64,000 nt of DNA from the NCBI RefSeq assembly GCF_017897595.1, contig NZ_JAGKIK010000006.1, positions 62,001 to 126,000 on the forward strand. Direction: 5' to 3'. Position 1 is the first letter of the stretch, and the number at the start of each line of letters is the position of its first letter. Under the pieces are notes generated by a model. That model had not been told where the DNA came from, searched no databases, and saw only the letters and a list, made by a program, of their open reading frames with translations. Of the stretch, positions 28,714 to 37,846 are shown piece by piece. This stretch comes from Aquimarina sp. U1-2. GTDB lineage: Bacteria; Bacteroidota; Bacteroidia; Flavobacteriales; Flavobacteriaceae. The position numbers and the translations under genes are program-made.

Positions 28714-29478
28714 TTATCTAACAAATTCTAAGACATTATTTAAAAACTCATCAGGATTTTCAGCATGCAGCCAATGTCCAGCTTTAGAAATTTCGGTAAT
28801 TTTTGCCTTTGGAAATTGATCTTCAATTCTTACTTTATCTTCTTCAAGAATATAATTAGAGCGTTCTCCTTTTAAAAACAATGCTGCCCCTTCAAACTTT
28901 AATCCTTCAGGAAGTGCAGCACCAATTTCTGCAGCGTTTTTAACCAAAGCTTCAAGATTCATTCTAAACCCTAGTACCCCTTTTTCTTTCCAATATAAAT
29001 TTTTCAACAAAAACATTCTTACCCCCAAATCTGGAACATACGAACTTAATGCCTTATCCACCGCCCCCCTGGATGTAGATATTTCAAAATCTATTGCACT
29101 CAAACCATCGAGAATATCCTGATGATGTAAAGGATAATACTTTGGACCAATATCGGCTACAATCAACTTGTGAATCCTGTTTTGATACTTTACAGCAAAA
29201 AGCATTGCGGTTTTACCTCCCATCGAATGCCCCAAGAGATACATCTTATCAAAACCTTGTTGATTGCAATACTGTAATACATCCTCGACCATTGTTTCAT
29301 AATTGAAAAGATCACTATGAAAACTGCGACCGTGGTTGCGTTGATCCAGCAAATGAACTTGAAAACCTTGTTCGGCAATTTTTTTACCCAGGGTTTTCCA
29401 GTTATCGCCCATTCCTAAAAAACCGTGTAAGATCACAAAGGGATCTCCTTCTCCAAAAACATTGGCATGTAAATTCAT
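28714..29478 (-). CDS. Alpha/beta hydrolase, YbfF-type esterase
   Basis: The 254-residue protein shows the alpha/beta-hydrolase fold: ILHGFLG oxyanion region, DQRNHGRS, nucleophile elbow GHSMGG (Ser85), and the catalytic His near residue 235 in AGHWLHAENPDEF. It is a soluble cytoplasmic esterase of unknown substrate. It lies 80 bp downstream of pdxJ on the same strand. Confidence 0.93.
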   Translation of the reverse strand: MNLHANVFGEGDPFVILHGFLGMGDNWKTLGKKIAEQGFQVHLLDQRNHGRSFHSDLFNYETMVEDVLQYCNQQGFDKMYLLGHSMGGKTAMLFAVKYQNRIHKLIVADIGPKYYPLHHQDILDGLSAIDFEISTSRGAVDKALSSYVPDLGVRMFLLKNLYWKEKGVLGFRMNLEALVKNAAEIGAALPEGLKFEGAALFLKGERSNYILEEDKVRIEDQFPKAKITEISKAGHWLHAENPDEFLNNVLEFVR

Positions 29479-29558
29479 ATTTCTTTATACTAATTTGTAA
29501 GTAAGATTTTTGGCATACGCTTGCTATTGTATGCAAGAACCAGTTATTGAACGAATTA

Positions 29559-30281
29559 TTATGCTACTGTTATAAGACGATGCAAATACATATTAATCAC
29601 ATTCTCTAATCCCAGATATAGGGATTCGCAGATTAAAGCATGACCGATCGAGACTTCTAATAAGCCAGGAATGTTTTCTTTAAAAAACTTGATGTTATCT
29701 AAAGAAAGATCATGACCTGCATTCACCCCGAGATTATAATCTATTGCCAATTGAGCACATTTAGCATAAGCGGTAATTATAGCTGAATTGCCTTTTGCAA
29801 ATTCGGATGCAAACTCTTCAGTATATAACTCTATTCTATCGGTACCGGTTGTTGCAGCCCCTTCTATCATAGCAGGCACCGGATCTACAAAAATCGAAGT
29901 TCTAATGTTATTTCTTTTGAATTCGGTAATTACTTCTGTCAAAAATTCCTTATGTTTTTTGGTGTCCCATCCGGCATTACTCGTTATGGCATCAATAGCA
30001 TCAGGGACCAATGTAACTTGTGTAGGTTTGATAGACAATACCATATCCACAAATTTAGGGATTGGATTTCCTTCAATATTATATTCGGTAACAACAACTG
30101 GTTTTAGATCGTAGGCATCTTGATACTTAATATGTCTCTCATCTGGTCTGGGGTGTATGGTAATTCCCTCGGCACCAAAATTTTGAATATCTCGTGCTAC
30201 GTTAAGCACATCTGGTGTATTTCCTCCTCTCGAGTTTCTTAATGTCGCTATTTTATTTATGTTTACACTTAATTTTGTCAT
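29559..30281 (-). CDS. pdxJ: Pyridoxine 5'-phosphate synthase PdxJ
   Basis: PdxJ joins 1-deoxyxylulose 5-phosphate and 3-amino-1-hydroxyacetone 1-phosphate to make pyridoxine 5'-phosphate. The 240-residue TIM-barrel has the signatures LSVNINKIATLRN at the N-terminus, ITIHPRPDERHI and the NAGHDLSLDN motif, all at normal spacing. It is divergent from the CBS-domain gene with about 100 bp between the starts. Confidence 0.97.
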   Translation of the reverse strand: MTKLSVNINKIATLRNSRGGNTPDVLNVARDIQNFGAEGITIHPRPDERHIKYQDAYDLKPVVVTEYNIEGNPIPKFVDMVLSIKPTQVTLVPDAIDAITSNAGWDTKKHKEFLTEVITEFKRNNIRTSIFVDPVPAMIEGAATTGTDRIELYTEEFASEFAKGNSAIITAYAKCAQLAIDYNLGVNAGHDLSLDNIKFFKENIPGLLEVSIGHALICESLYLGLENVINMYLHRLITVA

Positions 30282-30383
30282 GGTTTTTGATGTCTTTGCT
30301 TAAAAAAGGTAAAAATACGAACTTGAGAATACCTCGATTGTATATTTTTTGATTAATTTGCATACTATTGCTCCATAAAATAT

Positions 30384-31040
30384 ATGAAAACAAATTTGTA
30401 CATAGTCAACGACATAGCTCCGATAGAAATATCGATAAAGGTTAGAGATGCACAATTGCTATTTAATGAACTTACCTATACTCATTTCCCGGTAGTAAAG
30501 GATAAAGTGTATCTTGGATGCGTTTCTGAAGCCGATATTCGATGTTTTGAGACTGAAAAAACTTTGGAAGCCTATCAGTACGCGCTCGAAGGTTTTTTTG
30601 TGAGAAGAGAAAATAATTGGTTAGATATTTTAGAGGCATTTGCTCAAAAAAAATCAAATATTATGCCTGTACTTGATGATAATAACACGTATCAAGGTTT
30701 TTTTGAACTTGGAGATATTATGCATCAGTTTAATGAGACGCCGTTTTTGAGTGAGCCCGGAAATATCTTAATCGTTGAAAAAGGTATTTTAGATTATTCA
30801 TTCAGCGAAATTGCTCAAATCATAGAATCAAATAATGCCAAAGTTTTGGGATTGTTTATCTCTAATATGGAAAACGATGTAGCGCAGATCACACTTAAAA
30901 TTAGTGATAGCGACATCAACAATATTGTACAAACATTTAGAAGATATAGTTACAATATTGTATCCAAACACCACGAAGATACGTTTTTGAGTAACCTAAA
31001 AGAAAGATCTCGATACCTTGAAAAATACCTTAATATATAG
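30384..31040 (+). CDS. CBS-domain protein
   Basis: The 218-residue protein has two CBS repeats in its first 135 residues and a C-terminal ACT-like segment (about 135-210). CBS pairs bind adenine nucleotides and regulate partners. No catalytic domain is present. It is commonly found beside nadK in flavobacteria, which is the next gene here, 235 bp downstream. Its stop codon abuts a 33-bp dispersed repeat. Confidence 0.85.
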   Translation: MKTNLYIVNDIAPIEISIKVRDAQLLFNELTYTHFPVVKDKVYLGCVSEADIRCFETEKTLEAYQYALEGFFVRRENNWLDILEAFAQKKSNIMPVLDDNNTYQGFFELGDIMHQFNETPFLSEPGNILIVEKGILDYSFSEIAQIIESNNAKVLGLFISNMENDVAQITLKISDSDINNIVQTFRRYSYNIVSKHHEDTFLSNLKERSRYLEKYLNI

Positions 31041-31073
31041 TGAACTGGTTTCAACGTTTTTCAATTTGCTAAA
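31041..31073 (+). repeat. Dispersed 33-bp repeat, copy 1
   Basis: Starts at the base after the CBS-gene stop and matches 63151-63183 at 30 of 33 positions, including an unbroken TTTTTCAATTTGCTAAA. Role unknown. Confidence 0.6.
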
Positions 31074-31275
31074 AAAATGCTGTTTTGCGCATATATTTTA
31101 TAATTTTTGACTTTCTTAGCGCTGCTATAAAGTACAAAAACACTTTAATTGATCGAGAAAATACATTGCCGTCGCGCCATTTGGCCCCTTCCATTCGGTC
31201 GGTCTTGCCTACATCGAAAAAGTTTAAATTAATTCAGTATATTTTTTTAATCAATAAACGACAAATCAATGTAAC

Positions 31276-32160
31276 ATGAAGATCGGTATATACGGTCAAT
31301 TTTATCATGAAAACTCTGGAACTTACATTCAGCAGCTATTAGAAACTCTAAATAACAATGATGTAGAAGTAGTCATTGAGAAAAACTTTTTAGAACTTAT
31401 CAACCTTCATGATCAAATTGATAAAACTTACTCTCATTTTAGTACTTTCGAAGAATTAGATACTACATATGACTTGTTTTTCAGCATCGGGGGCGACGGA
31501 ACCATACTGAGAACTATTACTTATGTGAGAGATTTAGGAATTCCCATAGCAGGAATAAATACGGGTCGGCTTGGTTTTTTGGCTACCATTCAAAAAGAAG
31601 AAATCAAAGAAAGTATCTACCTAATTTTAAATAAGAAGTTTCATATTTCCCCCAGAAGTTTGGTAACCATTGATACCATTCCTGCTACGCAAGAATTTGG
31701 GGTACTCAACTTTGCCATGAATGAAATTGCCGTAAGTCGAAGAAATACAACGTCTATGGTGACTGTTCACACAAGTTTGAATGATGAATTTCTTACGTCA
31801 TATTGGGCAGACGGCTTAATAGTTGCTACACCAACAGGTTCTACAGGGTATTCTCTAAGCTGCGGCGGCCCGGTGATGATGCCCGATGCAGAAAGCATGG
31901 TACTCACTCCTATAGCACCTCACAATTTAAACGCAAGACCCTTGGTAATCCCCGACAATCAAGAAATAAAGTTGCAAATTTCAGGTAGAGAAGATTCGTA
32001 TTTGGTATCATTAGATTCTAGAGTACATACCTTACCTAATGAAACCACAATACATATAAAAAAGGCACCGTTCAAAATTAATATGGTGGTTTTACAGAAC
32101 GATAGTTTTTTAAAAACATTGCGAAAAAAGATGCTTTGGGGAGAAGATAAACGTAATTAA
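31276..32160 (+). CDS. nadK: NAD kinase
   Basis: This cytoplasmic enzyme phosphorylates NAD to NADP. The 294-residue protein has the GGDGT motif (72-76), the NTGRLGFLA motif and TPTGSTGYSLSCGG, the family's nucleotide-binding signatures. Length is normal. It follows the CBS gene and precedes the DUF6089-uppS-bamA run; the latter has its own promoter. Confidence 0.97.
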   Translation: MKIGIYGQFYHENSGTYIQQLLETLNNNDVEVVIEKNFLELINLHDQIDKTYSHFSTFEELDTTYDLFFSIGGDGTILRTITYVRDLGIPIAGINTGRLGFLATIQKEEIKESIYLILNKKFHISPRSLVTIDTIPATQEFGVLNFAMNEIAVSRRNTTSMVTVHTSLNDEFLTSYWADGLIVATPTGSTGYSLSCGGPVMMPDAESMVLTPIAPHNLNARPLVIPDNQEIKLQISGREDSYLVSLDSRVHTLPNETTIHIKKAPFKINMVVLQNDSFLKTLRKKMLWGEDKRN

Positions 32161-32214
32161 ACAATAAAATCTGCTAAAAAGTGTTTTTTAATTCATACTC
32201 TTTTACTCAAATTC

Positions 32215-32243
32215 TTGTGTAGTAAAGTTAATTGTTATATTTG
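32215..32243 (+). promoter_or_regulatory. Bacteroidota promoter of the DUF6089-uppS-bamA run
   Basis: TTG (32215-32217), 18 bases, TATATTTG (32236-32243), 17 bp before the DUF6089 ATG. It agrees with the -33/-7 consensus and indicates that the envelope operon starts here. Confidence 0.75.
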
Positions 32244-32260
32244 CAAACTTTTGAAAATCT

Positions 32261-32938
32261 ATGAGATACTTAACATCATTTGTAATCGTTCTGTTTTTTG
32301 TACAGTCAATAAAGTCACAAACTTACGAAGTAGGGTTGATGGCTGGGGGAGCCAACTATATAGGTGATGTAGGATCTACGTACTATATTGCGCCTAATGA
32401 TTTTGCCATTGGTGCTATTGCAAAATGGAACAGAAGTAAACGACATGCTTTTAGGGCTTCTTTTTTATATGCACAAATTAATGCAGATGATCGTAATGGA
32501 GACGCCAGGAGAGAACAACGTGGCTTAAGTTTTGATAATTCTATAAAAGAATTATCGATAGGTATGGAGTATAATTTTTGGGACTGGTTTCTTTATGATG
32601 GTAAACCCCAATGGACTCCTTACATTTATACCGGGATAACAGGCTTTAATTATGGTGCGCAAGCTATAAATTCTAATAATCAGATCGAGGCCTATGCAGA
32701 CAAATGGAATTTTGCCATCCCAATGGTAGTTGGAATTAAGAAAACACTTGGTAGAAACTTTGTAATCGGAGCAGAAATAGGAGCTCGATATACATTTACA
32801 GATAACCTTGATGGTAGCGATCCTGATCCGAGATTTGGTGAAGGATTTGGAAATTTAAATAACAATGACTGGTATATGTTTACAGGCATAACATTATCTT
32901 ACACCTGGGGTAGGATACCATGTTATTGTGCGTTCTAA
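32261..32938 (+). CDS. DUF6089-family outer-membrane beta-barrel protein
   Basis: The 225-residue protein has a signal peptide (about 1-19), an N-terminal GGANYIGDVGS segment typical of the family, and an eight-strand-like barrel that ends in YTWGRIPCYCAF. It is found next to uppS and bamA throughout the family, so a role in envelope assembly is plausible but unproven. Two bases separate its stop from the uppS start. Confidence 0.88.
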   Translation: MRYLTSFVIVLFFVQSIKSQTYEVGLMAGGANYIGDVGSTYYIAPNDFAIGAIAKWNRSKRHAFRASFLYAQINADDRNGDARREQRGLSFDNSIKELSIGMEYNFWDWFLYDGKPQWTPYIYTGITGFNYGAQAINSNNQIEAYADKWNFAIPMVVGIKKTLGRNFVIGAEIGARYTFTDNLDGSDPDPRFGEGFGNLNNNDWYMFTGITLSYTWGRIPCYCAF

Positions 32939-32940
32939 AA

Positions 32941-33678
32941 ATGGTTGACAAAAAACAATTAAATTCTAATATTCCTAAACACGTTGCCATAATTATGGAT
33001 GGTAACGGCAGGTGGGCCAAAAAACAAGGGCTTTTTAGAGCGATAGGGCATGAAAAAGGCACCAGAGCAGTACGAGAAGCTGTAGAAGGGAGTGCAGAAA
33101 TGGGAGTAAAATATCTAACCTTATACGCCTTCTCTACAGAAAATTGGAACAGACCAAAATTAGAAGTAGATACACTTATGAAACTTCTGGTCAATTCGCT
33201 AAAAAAAGAAATTAAAACACTTCAAGATAATAATATCAAACTCAATGCCATAGGCAACCTTAAATCCTTACCGGAAAAAGCCAGAAAAGAGCTTCTTGAG
33301 GTGGTCGAAAAAACGAAAGCTAACAACCACATGACGCTTACATTGGCTCTTAGTTACGGAAGTCGGGAAGAGCTCATAAAAACTATAGAAGAAATAAGTA
33401 TTAAAGTTAAAAATGGTGTAATTTCGCCACATCTTATAAATGAATCAGTCATTAATGAGCATTTGTATACCAAAAATTTGCCAGATGTAGACTTATTGAT
33501 ACGAACCAGTGGGGAACAACGTATCAGTAATTTCTTGTTGTGGCAAATTGCGTATGCAGAATTATATTTTACAGAGATATTATGGCCCGATTTTAAAAAA
33601 ACAGATTTGATCGAAGCCGTATTAAATTATCAAAAAAGAGAAAGAAGATTTGGAAAAACTAGTGAGCAGCTCAGTTAA
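32941..33678 (+). CDS. uppS: Isoprenyl transferase (undecaprenyl diphosphate synthase)
   Basis: UppS condenses isopentenyl units onto farnesyl diphosphate in the cis configuration to make the lipid carrier for peptidoglycan and O-antigen. The 245-residue protein has the MDGNGRWA motif (Asp20) and the C-terminal RTSGEQRISNFLLWQ motif. The ATG at 32941 is two bases after the previous stop; an upstream in-frame ATG would overlap that gene and is rejected. It is translationally close to bamA, whose reading frame begins before the uppS stop in the longest version. Confidence 0.97.
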   Translation: MVDKKQLNSNIPKHVAIIMDGNGRWAKKQGLFRAIGHEKGTRAVREAVEGSAEMGVKYLTLYAFSTENWNRPKLEVDTLMKLLVNSLKKEIKTLQDNNIKLNAIGNLKSLPEKARKELLEVVEKTKANNHMTLTLALSYGSREELIKTIEEISIKVKNGVISPHLINESVINEHLYTKNLPDVDLLIRTSGEQRISNFLLWQIAYAELYFTEILWPDFKKTDLIEAVLNYQKRERRFGKTSEQLS

Positions 33679-36307
33679 AGAATTGACAAAAAAATTACCC
33701 TTCAAGTATTTTACGTTAGTAATAGTATTTATCAACTCGTTATCACTTTCAGGACAAGGCTTACCCGGTGCCAACGGGAAAGAATATATCATAGGAGAAA
33801 TTAAAGTAACCGGAACAACAAGTTATAATGAAAGTACCGTAGTAACGTTCACCGGTTTACGAAAAGGTGAGCGCATATTTCTACCCGGAGATAAGATTAG
33901 CCAGGTGATTAAAAAATTATGGGATCTCGAATTATTTAGTGATATTAACTTTTATATTACCGATATAAAAGGTGAAGTGGCAGATATCGAAATCAATATT
34001 CAAGAAGTGCCAGAACTTAATGATACCCGAATAGAAGGGGTTAAAAAGCGTAAAGCCGAAGAACTTATTAAAGATAATGGCCTTAAAAAAGGTGCCAAAG
34101 TCACCGAAAACCTAATTACTACAACACGAAATTTCATCTCAAATAAATACAAAAAAGACGGTTTTCTCAATACCAAAGTTGTAATAAACACTACACCGGT
34201 AAAAGATACAGTAGCCACTAATAAAGTAAATATGTTGGTTCGAATCGATAAAGGAGATCGCGTTAAAGTCGATGCGATAACCATTAATGGAAACGAACAA
34301 TTATCAGACGCCAAGATTCGTGGTGCTATGAAAAATACCAAGAAGAAAAAGCCTTTTAGGTTTTGGAAACGGTCTAAATATATCAAGGCAGATTATCAAG
34401 AAGATAAAGAGAATATCATTAAAAAATACAAACAAAAAGGATACCGTGATGCTCGAATAGTTTCAGACACCTTGGTAGTAGAAAGTGACAATAGTGTATC
34501 TTTAAATCTTGATATTGAAGAAGGTAAACGTTACTATTTTGGAAATATCAACTTTCTAGGGAATAGTGTTTACACCGATCGGCAATTGGCGAGACAGCTG
34601 GTAATAAAAAAAGGAGATGTTTATAACGGTATTCTTCTGGAAAAACAAATTTCAGACAACACCAAGCCTGATGCGAATGATTTGACCAACTTATACCAAA
34701 ACAATGGATACCTCTTTTCTAGTATCGATGCTGTTGAAACCAAGGTATACAATGATACTATCGATTTTGAAATACGCATACGCGAAGGGAAGCTTACCTA
34801 TTTTGATCATATCACTGTCACCGGAAATGACAAAACTAACGATCATGTGGTGTACAGAATACTTAGAACCAAACCGGGGCAGCGATATAGTAAAGATCTA
34901 GTAGTACGAACGGTTCGTGAAATTGGTCAATTAGGTTTTTTCGATCCGGAACAGTTAGAACCTCAGTTTAAAAATGCAAATCCTCAAGCAGGGACTATTG
35001 ATATAAACTATCCTGTGGTTGAACAAGGATCTAGTCAAATTGAACTTCAGGGAGGTTTTGGTGGAGGTGGTTTTGTCGGGACCTTAGGGCTCGCATTTAA
35101 CAACTTTTCAATAAAAAACATCTTTAACGGTGAAGCTTACAGTCCTTTACCTATGGGTGACGGACAAACATTAAGACTGAGAGCGCAGGCCAGTAGATTT
35201 TTTCAAACATACAGCCTTTCGTTTATAGAACCTTGGTTAGGAGGTAAAAGACCTTACCAATTGTCTACTTCATTCTCGCATACCATACAGTTTTTATTCA
35301 ATAATAGAAATCGTGATGTAGATAGAGATAGTAAATTCTTAATTACAGGAGGTTCTATAGGTATTGCCAAACGATTAAACTGGCCAGATAATTATTTCAC
35401 ACTATCTCAAGCCATAAGTATTAGAAATTATAACTTAAAAAATTATAATACACGACTATTTACGTTTGGAAATGGATCATCCAACGATTTATCCTACACC
35501 ATTGGTTTAAATCGAAATAACACCACAGTGAATCCTATTTTTCCTATTGGTGGTTCAGAGTTTAATTTAGTTGCCAAATTGTCATTACCCTACTCATTGT
35601 GGGATGGTAATGATTATAGTGCATTAGATGAAGAGCGTAGAACTATCGAAGAAGAAAACCCTGGAATTATTAATAATCGAGGCACTTCTAATCCTGAAGC
35701 CTATGAGCGAATTGGTGAAATCGATCAAGAACGTTTTAGATGGCTCGAATATTACAAAATTAAATTCGACGGTACCTGGTATACGCGACTTGTCAATCTT
35801 GGCAAACAACCTTTGGTACTTAGAACAAGAGCAGAGTACGGTTTTCTGGGAGCCTATAATAGTGATAGAGGAAATATTCCTTTTGAACGATTTTTCTTGG
35901 GTGGAGATGGTTTAGGAGCAACTGCCCTTGATGGCAGAGAGGTTATTGCCTTAAGAGGATACCCAAATCAATCTATTATCCCTTTGAGCAGACCTAATAA
36001 TCAAGATTTTGACGGTGACGGTGCAACAATTTATAACAAATACTCGTTAGAACTTCGTTATCCTGTTACACTAAAACCGTCGGCATCAATTTATATGCTA
36101 GGCTTTGTAGAAGGTGGAGCTTCTTATGACAGTTTTAGAGAATTTAATCCATTTCAATTAAATCGCTCTGCTGGGGTAGGAATACGTATCTTTATGCCAG
36201 CTTTTGGATTGTTAGGTGTAGATTGGGGATATGGATTTGATCCTATTCCTGGTACAAGCGAACCCAACGGTTCAGAAGTTCACTTTATTATAGGACAACA
36301 GTTTTAA
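33650..36307 (+). CDS. bamA: Outer-membrane protein assembly factor BamA
   Basis: BamA is the essential Omp85 protein that inserts beta-barrel proteins into the outer membrane. The protein of about 885 residues has a signal peptide, five POTRA-like repeats (about 45-450) and a 16-strand-type barrel. No ATG is available near the N-terminus: TTG at 33650, GTG at 33662 and TTG at 33683 are possible. The last begins four bases after the uppS stop and gives the most compact signal peptide, so it may be the true start; the outermost one is reported. It is followed by two Skp genes, its functional partners. Confidence 0.95.
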   Translation: MEKLVSSSVKELTKKLPFKYFTLVIVFINSLSLSGQGLPGANGKEYIIGEIKVTGTTSYNESTVVTFTGLRKGERIFLPGDKISQVIKKLWDLELFSDINFYITDIKGEVADIEINIQEVPELNDTRIEGVKKRKAEELIKDNGLKKGAKVTENLITTTRNFISNKYKKDGFLNTKVVINTTPVKDTVATNKVNMLVRIDKGDRVKVDAITINGNEQLSDAKIRGAMKNTKKKKPFRFWKRSKYIKADYQEDKENIIKKYKQKGYRDARIVSDTLVVESDNSVSLNLDIEEGKRYYFGNINFLGNSVYTDRQLARQLVIKKGDVYNGILLEKQISDNTKPDANDLTNLYQNNGYLFSSIDAVETKVYNDTIDFEIRIREGKLTYFDHITVTGNDKTNDHVVYRILRTKPGQRYSKDLVVRTVREIGQLGFFDPEQLEPQFKNANPQAGTIDINYPVVEQGSSQIELQGGFGGGGFVGTLGLAFNNFSIKNIFNGEAYSPLPMGDGQTLRLRAQASRFFQTYSLSFIEPWLGGKRPYQLSTSFSHTIQFLFNNRNRDVDRDSKFLITGGSIGIAKRLNWPDNYFTLSQAISIRNYNLKNYNTRLFTFGNGSSNDLSYTIGLNRNNTTVNPIFPIGGSEFNLVAKLSLPYSLWDGNDYSALDEERRTIEEENPGIINNRGTSNPEAYERIGEIDQERFRWLEYYKIKFDGTWYTRLVNLGKQPLVLRTRAEYGFLGAYNSDRGNIPFERFFLGGDGLGATALDGREVIALRGYPNQSIIPLSRPNNQDFDGDGATIYNKYSLELRYPVTLKPSASIYMLGFVEGGASYDSFREFNPFQLNRSAGVGIRIFMPAFGLLGVDWGYGFDPIPGTSEPNGSEVHFIIGQQF

Positions 36308-36343
36308 GTTTTGGCACGATTATTTCAATAAATACACAAAATC

Positions 36344-37216
36344 ATGAAAACGAAGGGTCTTTTATTTGTAGTAACCATTAGTTTATTATGTTTAACAAGC
36401 ACAATACAGGCGCAAAAAGGAATTAGAATTGGCTACATTGATATGGATTATATTCTAGAAAATGTAGCAGAATATAATGAAGCTTCAGCAGATCTTGAAA
36501 AGAAGGTACAAAAATGGAAAGTAGAAATCGAAGCCGAACTTAAAAATGTAGATGAAATGCGAAAAGATCTTAATAATGAAAGGGTCTTGCTTACCAAAGA
36601 ATTGATAGAAGAAAGAGAAGAAGATATTTTTTTTAAAGAAAAAGAAATTTTAGAATACCAGCAAAAACGTTTTGGCCCTAATGGAGATTTGTTCCTTCAG
36701 AAAAGAAGATTAGTGCAACCTGTACAGGATCAGGTTTTTGTTGCAGTTCAAGAAATTGCTAAAAACAAAAGATATGATTTTATTTTCGACAAATCGGCAG
36801 ATATAGTGATGTTATACTCTGCAGATCGATACGATATTAGCGATCAAGTGTTGATGCGATTGAATCGAGCTTCGAAAAGAAAGCAACTTACAACAAAAAA
36901 AGAAAAAAAATCTTTAGAAAGAGCAGAACAGCGAAATGCTGAACAAGAAAAAGAAATTAGTGATAGAGAACGTGCCACACAGCAACGAATGACAGAAAGA
37001 GAAAGGCTTCTCGAAGAAAGAAAAGCAGAACGCGACTCGATACGTGCTGCTAAGAAAAAAGAATTTGAAGAAAGAAGAGCTCGATTATTAGAATTACAAA
37101 AAAGAAAGAAAGACTCTATTAATGCATTGAGGGAGCAAAAAGAAAAATTGAGAACAACCAATACTTCATCTGAGTCTGAAGAAAAGGATACTAAAAATGA
37201 AGCGTCAAAAAATTAG
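36344..37216 (+). CDS. OmpH/Skp-family periplasmic chaperone with long charged tail
   Basis: The product has a signal peptide (about 1-23) and the Skp core (25-170) with GYIDMDYILENV, coiled-coil arms and a C-terminal strand. Beyond the core it carries about 110 extra residues rich in Lys, Arg and Glu that look like a long coiled coil, so it is 290 residues against about 160-170 for normal Skp. Skp holds unfolded outer-membrane proteins on their way to BamA. It lies between bamA and a second Skp gene. Confidence 0.9.
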   Translation: MKTKGLLFVVTISLLCLTSTIQAQKGIRIGYIDMDYILENVAEYNEASADLEKKVQKWKVEIEAELKNVDEMRKDLNNERVLLTKELIEEREEDIFFKEKEILEYQQKRFGPNGDLFLQKRRLVQPVQDQVFVAVQEIAKNKRYDFIFDKSADIVMLYSADRYDISDQVLMRLNRASKRKQLTTKKEKKSLERAEQRNAEQEKEISDRERATQQRMTERERLLEERKAERDSIRAAKKKEFEERRARLLELQKRKKDSINALREQKEKLRTTNTSSESEEKDTKNEASKN

Positions 37217-37262
37217 CAAAAACGAATAATAAATTTATAACACTTTTTAATATTAATTACAA

Positions 37263-37772
37263 ATGAAACAATTTAGAACATTACTAATAGCTTTTGCACT
37301 TACTATAGGAACATCGAGTTTTGTGAATGCCCAATCAAAAGTAGCGCATGTTGCATCGCAAGAGTTAGTAGAATCTATGCCGGCATTTAAAGCTGCTAAA
37401 AGCGAAATTGAAAAATTAAATAAAACGTATGATGCCGAAATTAGAAATATGGTGCTAGAGTTACAAAATACGATCAAAAAATATTCTCAAGAAGCTGAAA
37501 CCAAGACTGATGAAGAAAATCTGAAAAGACAACAAGAAATTCAAGCTACAGAAAAGAGCATCAACGACTATAGACAAAATGCACTTAAAGATCTTCAGAA
37601 AAAAGAAATCGAATTGATGAAGCCAATCTATGAGAAAGCACGTACTTCTATTCAAAAAGTGGCCAGAGCACAGGGTTTCCAATATGTACTAGACTCAACC
37701 ACAGGTACGGGAGTAATTATGGCAGATGGTAAAGATCTTATGGCAGATGTAAAAAAAGATTTAGGAATCTAA
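37263..37772 (+). CDS. OmpH/Skp-family periplasmic chaperone
   Basis: A normal-length 169-residue Skp homologue: signal peptide (about 1-23), the VAHVASQELVESMP segment, long central charged helices and the C-terminal FQYVLDSTTGTGVIM region. It is the paralogue of the preceding gene, 46 bp away, and ends the bamA-skp-skp run at a strong terminator. Confidence 0.93.
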   Translation: MKQFRTLLIAFALTIGTSSFVNAQSKVAHVASQELVESMPAFKAAKSEIEKLNKTYDAEIRNMVLELQNTIKKYSQEAETKTDEENLKRQQEIQATEKSINDYRQNALKDLQKKEIELMKPIYEKARTSIQKVARAQGFQYVLDSTTGTGVIMADGKDLMADVKKDLGI

Positions 37773-37794
37773 GAGAATGCTACTAAAAACTTAA

Positions 37795-37829
37795 AAAGCA
37801 GTAAGAATTTGCTCTTACTGCTTTTTTTT
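37795..37829 (+). terminator. Intrinsic terminator of the bamA-skp run
   Basis: AAAGCAGTAAGA, a six-base loop, TCTTACTGCTTT and a run of T, between the second Skp gene and murI. Confidence 0.92.
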
Positions 37830-37846
37830 ATTTTTGAGTACTTATT

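Noticed and set aside
31085..31279. 64-codon open frame between the CBS gene and nadK
   Set aside because: It overlaps the nadK start, has no recognisable product, a skewed composition and no promoter-like signal; the stretch is better read as intergenic DNA.
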